Assembly (NCBI GenBank): GCA_036787835.1
Contig: DAIQON010000010.1
Location: forward strand, 1-36,455
Direction: 5' to 3'
Length of the DNA: 36,455 bases
From: DAIQON01 sp036787835
GTDB lineage: Bacteria > Patescibacteriota > Saccharimonadia > Saccharimonadales > UBA4665
Positions 33,312-36,455 of the stretch are shown in pieces. Both the position numbers and the translations under genes were made by a program. Numbering within the stretch: the stretch's first letter is position 1; each line of letters opens with the position of its first letter. The notes under the pieces were generated by a model. That model ran no database searches and was not told the origin of the DNA. It worked only from the letters and a program-made list of their open reading frames with translations.

Positions 33312-33544
33312 ATGTTTAAAATTATTGGCGCCTTAGGATTAATTCTCATATCAATAGGGATACTTACAAAACAGAGAAAGAGACAAGATATTTTGTATAT
33401 TCTGGGGGGGGGGTATGCCTAGAGGTCTATAGCATCCATTTAAGGGATATAATATTCATAATCTTACAAATTGTTTTCACTCTTGCGGCCGTTTATGATC
33501 TGATAAATCAAAATTCTTCAAAATCTACTAAAACTAAACAGTAG
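33312..33544 (+). pseudogene. small membrane protein gene, frameshifted in a G10 tract
   Basis: The first frame encodes MFKIIGALGLILISIGILTK and RKRQDILYILGG, then enters the G tract at 33404-33413 and stops at a TAG soon after. Another frame continues from 33413 with VCLEVYSIHLRDIIFIILQI and VFTLAAVYDLINQN to a TAG at 33544. Joined, they give a coherent 76-residue protein with three membrane helices. Eight or eleven G's instead of ten would restore the frame, and eight gives the most natural LGGVCL. It could be a phase-variable gene, a decayed gene or a homopolymer miscount. Confidence 0.7.
33404..33413 (+). repeat. poly-G tract (G10)
   Basis: Ten G's in a row in an AT-rich gene. Tracts of this length are prone to slippage in cells and to errors in sequencing. 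The tract is exactly where the reading frame of the membrane protein gene breaks. Confidence 0.9.
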
Positions 33545-33602
33545 TCTTATGATTATGTAGCAGGTATTGTAATAACAACCGAATTATAGGATAATATATG
33601 TT

Positions 33603-33914
33603 ATGACAAGTACTACTGGAGAACTGCCGCCAATTCCTGAAGCAATAGCTGCATTATTGGCAGAGGACACTCTTAAGCAGCTTAATGTCAGGCTACCTGA
33701 AGTTATCCATCAAATCTTAGGACATATAGCAAGTGAATCAGGTACTTCTGTGCCTAAACTAGTAGAAGCTCACCTTACTAGATATGCAGTCGACAATGCC
33801 GCAGCTGCTTCAGATATAGCCCTTGGGGCAGCCATAGAAGCAGATAGACACGCTGAACTATTTGGAAGAGTAGTTGAACTTGCTGGTGGGCAAATTCCAG
33901 ATGTATCTGCTTAA
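33603..33914 (+). CDS. small protein with ribbon-helix-helix-like segment
   Basis: Of 103 residues, positions about 25-62 (LKQLNVRLPEVIHQILGHIA, then SESGTSVPKLVEAHLTRYA) look like the strand-helix-helix of RHH DNA-binding proteins, typical of antitoxins and plasmid regulators. The rest is Ala-rich and helical. No toxin gene lies next to it. The start at 33603 follows TAATATATG closely with no SD. Confidence 0.5.
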   Translation: MTSTTGELPPIPEAIAALLAEDTLKQLNVRLPEVIHQILGHIASESGTSVPKLVEAHLTRYAVDNAAAASDIALGAAIEADRHAELFGRVVELAGGQIPDVSA

Positions 33915-33952
33915 TTGATTCTATAAATAAGTCGCATATTCTTGACTTATAA

Positions 33953-34756
33953 TTATAGTGAAATAAGTCTATCTGTCTCTACAGCACTACTCCATACAGC
34001 CTTTACGTTGTTATTAGGGCTTATTAGAGCTTTAACAGTGGTTATATAGATGTTAAGATCATCAATGCCCATATTGTCTAAAACTTTAGCTACTTGAGCT
34101 TGTAGATTGGCTTCAATCCTTGAATCAGGGCAAACTATCAGTATTGTTGGATAGGCAGACTCGGCGTCTGCTTCCCATTCACCAGACTCAAAGTGTTCTA
34201 TATAGGCAATAACACGTTTCTTTATAACAAACAGTGTTTCACTTACGAACACATCAAAGACGTATTCGTTTATTGAGCTATCAGAAGGTATTATTCTGTT
34301 TAAGTAGAGATCGGGCCTTGGATCGGGGAAGAAGGCGTAGTCGCCTAGTTCGGACTTAGTGAATATATGAAAAGTATTCGGATATTGGTGCTTAAGAGCT
34401 AGGCAGGCTTTCATAACAATTACATTGTGGTCTATAAACGGTTCGCTAACTATGTTGTTCTTACGCATTGCGTGTAGAACTTGGTTATTGAAGCTCTGAT
34501 CATTTTTAAATAGATTAATTGACTTAACTGTTAAGTAGTAAACAGCGCCTTTACCTAAAAGTTTGTAACTAGGTTCGTAATAACTAGCAATATAGTCTTG
34601 GTCGAGTAATACTTTTAATCTTAGAAAACAAGTTACGTTTGCAATACCTAGATAATTGGCCAATAAAGAGTTGTCAATAAACCTGAATTTATAGATGAGT
34701 TTTAATAGATGTAATTGTTTAGAGTTAAGGGGATACCTTTTGGCTGGTTTGATCAT
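33953..34756 (-). CDS. replication-relaxation-like winged-helix protein
   Basis: The 267-residue protein has a winged-helix start (RYPLNSKQLHLLKLIYKFRF, then NSLLANYLGIANVTCFLRLK and YYLTVKSINLFKN) and a nuclease-like second half with PDPRPDLYLN and a strand YVFDVFVSETLFVIKKR, including a D...E-type pattern. This resembles the replication-relaxation family of plasmids and integrative elements, thought to act in plasmid replication or mobilisation. The start at 34756 is preferred; an AT-rich 40-residue extension to 34876 looks non-coding. It is divergent from the recombinase module and could supply an initiator function. The assignment is moderate. Confidence 0.55.
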   Translation of the reverse strand: MIKPAKRYPLNSKQLHLLKLIYKFRFIDNSLLANYLGIANVTCFLRLKVLLDQDYIASYYEPSYKLLGKGAVYYLTVKSINLFKNDQSFNNQVLHAMRKNNIVSEPFIDHNVIVMKACLALKHQYPNTFHIFTKSELGDYAFFPDPRPDLYLNRIIPSDSSINEYVFDVFVSETLFVIKKRVIAYIEHFESGEWEADAESAYPTILIVCPDSRIEANLQAQVAKVLDNMGIDDLNIYITTVKALISPNNNVKAVWSSAVETDRLISL

Positions 34757-34929
34757 TGCTATATCTTTTACCTGAGCCCACACCACTACTACATAATTTA
34801 ATTTCTGTCTCCTTATATTATATATAAAAGAAGGAGAATAAAAAGAAGAATATATATCTGTTAAGTAATGTAACAAAAGCTAATATCGACATTAGCCTTT
34901 CTGTGGATAACTTATTAGCCATTAAACAC

Positions 34930-34959
34930 TTGCAGCTAACCTAAGTAGGATAGTATAAT
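34930..34959 (+). promoter_or_regulatory. promoter of the recombinase operon
   Basis: TTGCAG (34930-34935), an 18-base spacer and TATAAT (34954-34959) form a near-consensus promoter 49 bases before the ATG at 35008. Confidence 0.6.
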
Positions 34960-35007
34960 TAATCTAGTTGGGATAGTACTCCTGACATCAAAAGGGTAAT
35001 TACTATT

Positions 35008-35178
35008 ATGGGTAGTCGCAAAGACATAGCAAAAGAGGACTTAGCAATTCAGGATACGCTTTCAATGAGCGCTGAAGCGCGAGTTGAACTCTTGGCTAAT
35101 CTAATTGTCGAGAAGATTATTGAAGATCAGCAGAATGATGAACCACTGTTAAGAAGAATTACAGGAGTTTTGCTATGA
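35008..35178 (+). CDS. small protein upstream of the recombinase
   Basis: The 56-residue product (MGSRKDIAKEDLAIQDTLSM, then SAEARVELLANLIVEKIIED) is helical and charged. The stop overlaps the recombinase ATG (ATGA), so translation is coupled. Small helical proteins encoded just before serine recombinases can be directionality factors or regulators; that role is inference. An SD-like AAAGGG lies 13 bases before the ATG. Confidence 0.7.
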   Translation: MGSRKDIAKEDLAIQDTLSMSAEARVELLANLIVEKIIEDQQNDEPLLRRITGVLL

Positions 35179-36455
35179 ATACTCAGATAATAACCAAAAA
35201 TGCTGTAGCGGCTGTCCGTGTCTCAACTATTAAACAAGGTATGGATGGTGATTCCCCTGATGATCAAAAAGATCAGATTGAACAGTATGCTACCGCTAGA
35301 GGTATTAAGATCACAAAGTATTTTATCTTTCTAGAGTCAGCCTCCAAAGAGTTACAACCGATGCAGGAAGCGATCAACTACTGCAAGAACCCGAAAAACA
35401 ATATTCAACACTTTATTGTTAAGTCGATTGACCGCTTTACCCGTGGCGGCTCATTCTTTTATGACACACTTAAAAATCAACTCGATGATTGTAACGTTTC
35501 CCTAGTTGATATCTACGGTGTTATTAGCAACCAAAGGATAAATACGCTTGAGCACCTCGGGGTGAAATATAAGTGGAGTGAGTATTCACCGACAAAAAAA
35601 TCTGAGATGCTGGAAGCCGAACGAGCTAAGGATGAGGTTCGGGATATTCAAACTCGTATGATCGGTGCTCAGATTCGTTATGCCCGAATGGGTTATTGGG
35701 TGAGGCGTCCGCTCTATGGTTTTGACAATATACATATTGAAACTCGTGAGGGCAAAAGGTGCGTCCTTAAGCCAAACGATACGGAGTCGCCGTTTGTCAT
35801 TAAGCTGTTTGAGCTACGTGCCCGTGGTACCTTGGAGGATATTCAGATTGTCGATGAGTTAAACGTGCTTGGTTTTCGTACCCGCGAACGACTGGTAAGA
35901 GATAAGCAAGATCGTACTAAGATAATAGACACGACTGGCGGTGAACTGATAACACTCAAGCAAATGTGGCGTATGGTTGAAAACCCTGTCTATGCTGGCG
36001 TAAATCCTGAAAAATGGACACAAGATACTCCAGTAAAGTGTATGTTCGATGGATTAGTCTCTATAGACCTGTTTAATGCAGCTAATAGGGGCAAACTCAT
36101 AATAACTGAAGACGATAAGGGTGTTCATATACATAGGCGAAAGCCACCGGAATACTTAGTTAATAAAGGTGCTAAAAACGTTGACTTTCCATTTAAGAGA
36201 ATAGTGATGTGTCCGCAGTGCAAAAAGCCACTATACGGTAGCGCGTCGCGTGGCAGACACGGCAAATACTTTCCTGCTTATCACTGTGATCATCGAGGAC
36301 ACTATTTCAGAAAAGTCAAAAAAGAGTTCGATCAAACAATTGAAGCATTTGTTAAAGGCTTAACAATGTCACCGGATTACATAGACGCGCTCATAAGCAG
36401 CGTCGGTGATGCCTTTGATAAGAAACAGCTAGAAATACATGATGACGCCTTAACA
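35175..36455 (+). CDS. large serine recombinase (integrase), C terminus outside window
   Basis: At least 427 residues are visible. The N-terminal resolvase domain has the catalytic Ser17 in AAVRVSTIKQG, SPDDQKDQIEQYA, and the Arg motif SIDRFTRGG near 77-85. The recombinase domain follows (YWVRRPLYGF, about 174-183; MWRMVENPVYAG at about 265-276), and then a zinc ribbon begins (VMCPQCKKPLYG, about 345-356). Such enzymes integrate and excise phages and mobile elements between attP and attB. Together with the T4SS it suggests that the window is inside an integrative element. The att site is not recognisable here. The reading frame continues past the window edge. Confidence 0.92.
   Translation, partial: MNTQIITKNAVAAVRVSTIKQGMDGDSPDDQKDQIEQYATARGIKITKYFIFLESASKELQPMQEAINYCKNPKNNIQHFIVKSIDRFTRGGSFFYDTLKNQLDDCNVSLVDIYGVISNQRINTLEHLGVKYKWSEYSPTKKSEMLEAERAKDEVRDIQTRMIGAQIRYARMGYWVRRPLYGFDNIHIETREGKRCVLKPNDTESPFVIKLFELRARGTLEDIQIVDELNVLGFRTRERLVRDKQDRTKIIDTTGGELITLKQMWRMVENPVYAGVNPEKWTQDTPVKCMFDGLVSIDLFNAANRGKLIITEDDKGVHIHRRKPPEYLVNKGAKNVDFPFKRIVMCPQCKKPLYGSASRGRHGKYFPAYHCDHRGHYFRKVKKEFDQTIEAFVKGLTMSPDYIDALISSVGDAFDKKQLEIHDDALT

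Noticed and set aside
34757..34876. 40-residue N-terminal extension of the replication-relaxation-like protein
   Set aside because: It lies over AT-rich promoter-like DNA, and the winged-helix domain begins directly after the internal ATG at 34756.

Overview
The window is AT-rich bacterial DNA that looks like part of a member of the Patescibacteria (CPR), probably Saccharibacteria (TM7). This is an inference from four things: a minimal PrgI/VirB4-type secretion cluster, a diversity-generating retroelement (DGR), very many short unknown proteins, and a large share of apparently leaderless genes with a -10 box only a few bases before the start codon. TGA, TAA and TAG all behave as stops, so the UGA-glycine code of some CPR phyla is not in use.

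Layout. 1-1100: end of an unknown gene, a PLD-type phosphodiesterase, a small protein and an XRE regulator. 1146-4423: a putative toxin/defence block with an sce7726-family nuclease-like protein facing an operon of HigB toxin, HigA-type antitoxin fused to an ImmA/IrrE protease, and a Beta-family protein; a promoter and palindromic operator lie in front of higB. 4445-7284: a complete DGR, made of a target gene with its variable region (VR) at the 3' end, the template repeat (TR), avd on the opposite strand, and a reverse transcriptase. TR and VR differ at 16 of 28 template adenines but at only 1 of 76 other positions. The RT reading frame is broken inside a 13.5-copy AGAC repeat, in a way that gain of one unit or loss of two would repair. 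7418-15074: a type IV secretion operon (pilin-like, pilin-VirB6 fusion, PrgI/VirB3, VirB4 N-terminal part, VirB4 ATPase, CHAP hydrolase, VirD4-like ATPase) with strong Shine-Dalgarno sites and overlapping genes, closed by a terminator. 15116-33914: a cargo zone of about 30 short genes in mixed orientation, mostly single genes with their own -10 box. It includes an SGNH hydrolase, small kinases, an EamA transporter, a PQ-loop protein, HAD and pentapeptide proteins, lipoproteins and secreted proteins, a peroxiredoxin with a nonsense codon, a recombinase remnant and a membrane protein frameshifted in a G10 tract. 33953-36455: a replication-relaxation-like protein, a 56-residue protein, and a large serine recombinase that runs off the end.

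The cargo zone has its own non-coding vocabulary. A 49-nt promoter module occurs twice, a TTGCAA/TATAMT promoter block occurs twice, a terminator-like hairpin with a conserved loop occurs twice, and a degenerate motif of about 33 nt occurs eight times at gene borders. With the serine recombinase and secretion genes this suggests an integrated, possibly mobile element that collects gene cassettes. No relaxase was recognised. The most interesting point is a DGR whose mutagenic enzyme may be switched on and off by slippage in a microsatellite; a second gene broken in a simple repeat in the same window fits that idea, but sequence or assembly error must be excluded first.
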